Assembly (NCBI GenBank): GCA_017743275.1
Contig: JAGHZG010000093.1
Location: 1-6,572 of the forward strand
Direction of reading: 5' to 3'
From: Chloroflexota bacterium
Lineage (GTDB): Bacteria; Chloroflexota; Anaerolineae; B4-G1; DUEL01
Length of the DNA stretch: 6,572 nucleotides
In this document: positions 6,202 to 6,572 of the stretch, one piece after another
Layout of the letters: every line of letters begins with the position of its first letter
How positions within the stretch are numbered: the first letter of the stretch is position 1
The notes under the pieces: model-generated
Told to the model about the DNA's origin: nothing
The model's database searches: none
The model's input: only the letters and a program-made list of their open reading frames with translations
Made by a program: the position numbers and the translations under genes

Positions 6202-6244
6202 CTCTGGGCAAGCGCTATAAGAAAGACGCTGGCGGAGGTACGCC

Positions 6245-6277
6245 CCTGTAGCGCAGGCCGCCAGGCCTGCATACAGG
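6245..6277. repeat. GCAGGCC/GGCCTGC hairpin
   Basis: CCTGTA (6245-6250) pairs with TACAGG (6272-6277), and GCAGGCC (6253-6259) with GGCCTGC (6264-6270), around the loop GCCA. This gives 13 base pairs with a small internal loop. GTAGCGCAGGCC (6248-6259) is also the exact reverse complement of 6312-6323, so alternative longer-range pairing is possible. Confidence 0.7.
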
Positions 6278-6311
6278 CTGACGAAGTTCCACAGAATAAC
6301 GGAGCATTCGT

Positions 6312-6325
6312 GGCCTGCGCTACGT
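6312..6325 (+). repeat. GGCCTGCGCTACGT dispersed motif, right copy
   Basis: This is an exact copy of the 14-base word at 59-72, and an inverted partner of 6248-6259 over 12 bases. The flanks ATAACG (6296-6301) and CGTTAT (6324-6329) are also inverted around it. This supports a composite palindromic repeat spanning about 6245-6329. Confidence 0.6.
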
Positions 6326-6351
6326 TATCTGCAACCGATCAGGATAGGTAG

Positions 6352-6494
6352 CAGGGCTTATCAGCGCTCTAATATTTTCGTTCGTAGTCAGGCACGGAGC
6401 GCCAGCGGAGTGCCGTTCCGAGCCTTTTGGACGCCACTCCGCTTCGCTTCGTGGCTTACTACGAGCATCTTCGTTAGAGCATTGATAGGCCCTG
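6352..6494. mobile_element. 143-bp MITE-like element with 9-bp direct repeats
   Basis: The ends are CAGGGC (6352-6357) and GCCCTG (6489-6494). The terminal 21 bases (6352-6372 and 6474-6494) are inverted repeats matching at 18 of 21 positions. A 9-base unmatched stretch follows on each side. The arms then pair again: 6382-6401 with 6445-6464 (17 of 20) and 6404-6412 with 6435-6443 (9 of 9), leaving a short central loop. The nonamer GATAGGTAG sits immediately outside both ends (6343-6351 and 6495-6503), as expected of a target-site duplication; the preceding G is also shared on both sides. The element has no coding capacity, so it would need a transposase supplied in trans. CAGGG tips with duplications of about 9 bp recall the ISAs1 family, but that assignment is a guess. 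Confidence 0.75.
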
Positions 6495-6511
6495 GATAGG
6501 TAGTTGCGCCC

Positions 6512-6541
6512 CTGGCAAAAATTCCTCCTCTGTGGCATACT
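6512..6541 (+). promoter_or_regulatory. Weak candidate promoter for a gene beyond the right edge
   Basis: CTGGCA (6512-6517, four of six -35 positions) and CATACT (6536-6541, four of six -10 positions) are 18 bp apart. No start codon with a ribosome binding site is seen before the window ends. Two 4-of-6 boxes can occur by chance in this much non-coding DNA. No other feature is visible from 6504 to the end apart from an 11-base repeat at 6505-6515. Confidence 0.2.
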
Positions 6542-6572
6542 ATACCCTGAAGGGGATACGAAGGTTACGGAC

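Larger units (their letters stand above)
6107..6351. other. Gene-free spacer made of short repeats
   Basis: No reading frame here has a plausible start, ribosome binding site or recognisable product. The content is a 15-bp tandem repeat, two hairpins and a GGCCTGCGCTACGT copy, each listed separately, plus a weak imperfect inverted repeat (CCTC 6201 with GAGG 6238; AGCG 6211 with CGCT 6230). The gene-free stretch continues through the mobile element to the window end. Confidence 0.65.

Noticed and set aside
6320..6538. 72-codon minus-strand open frame at the right end
   Set aside because: It runs through the MITE-like element, its inverted repeats and its flanking duplications, and has no ribosome binding site.

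Overview
The window is 6,572 bases of GC-rich bacterial DNA carrying four complete protein genes, two on each strand, with repeat-rich spacers between and around them. The source is probably a bacterium of the Chloroflexota (Anaerolineae-like) type. This rests on the combination of high GC, consensus sigma-70-type promoters, a PLDc_N-like/zinc-ribbon membrane protein, a large soluble TPR protein and abundant dispersed palindromic spacer repeats. That placement is inference, because no rRNA or other decisive marker is present.

Left half, plus strand: an interrupted palindrome (1-41) and a spacer lead to a textbook promoter (TTGACA, 16 bp, TATAAT; 112-139). It drives a 488-residue fold-type II PLP enzyme (193-1659). 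A small tandem repeat (1645-1691) covers that gene's stop codon and runs directly into the ATG of a 750-residue TPR scaffold protein (1692-3944). The two genes are probably co-transcribed, but the TPR gene has no visible Shine-Dalgarno sequence.

Middle, 3945-4257: the convergent spacer between the TPR gene and purA is built almost entirely of dispersed repeats. There is a period-9 'GAAGGACAC' tract, a 'CGCAGAG' palindrome nested in an 11-bp perfect inverted repeat, and a long 'ACCACGAAGGACAC' palindrome nested in a second inverted repeat. The last one is followed by a T-tract on the minus strand and probably terminates the purA transcript.

Right half, minus strand: a small membrane protein with two predicted membrane helices and a double zinc ribbon (6045 to 5584) is followed after 39 bases by purA, adenylosuccinate synthetase (5544 to 4258). 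A good promoter (6106 to 6078) lies just upstream, so the two probably form an operon. Linkage of a housekeeping purine enzyme to an uncharacterised membrane/zinc-ribbon protein is the main functional oddity.

Right end, 6107-6572: no convincing gene is present. The stretch holds a 15-bp-period tandem repeat, two hairpins, copies of a 'GGCCTGCGCTAC' motif also present at the left end of the window, and a 143-bp MITE-like element (6352-6494). That element has terminal inverted repeats and is flanked by a perfect 9-bp direct repeat, GATAGGTAG. It is the clearest undescribed-looking structure here. I found no CRISPR array, tRNA, rRNA, phage gene, toxin-antitoxin pair or defence system, and the protein-coding content is ordinary.
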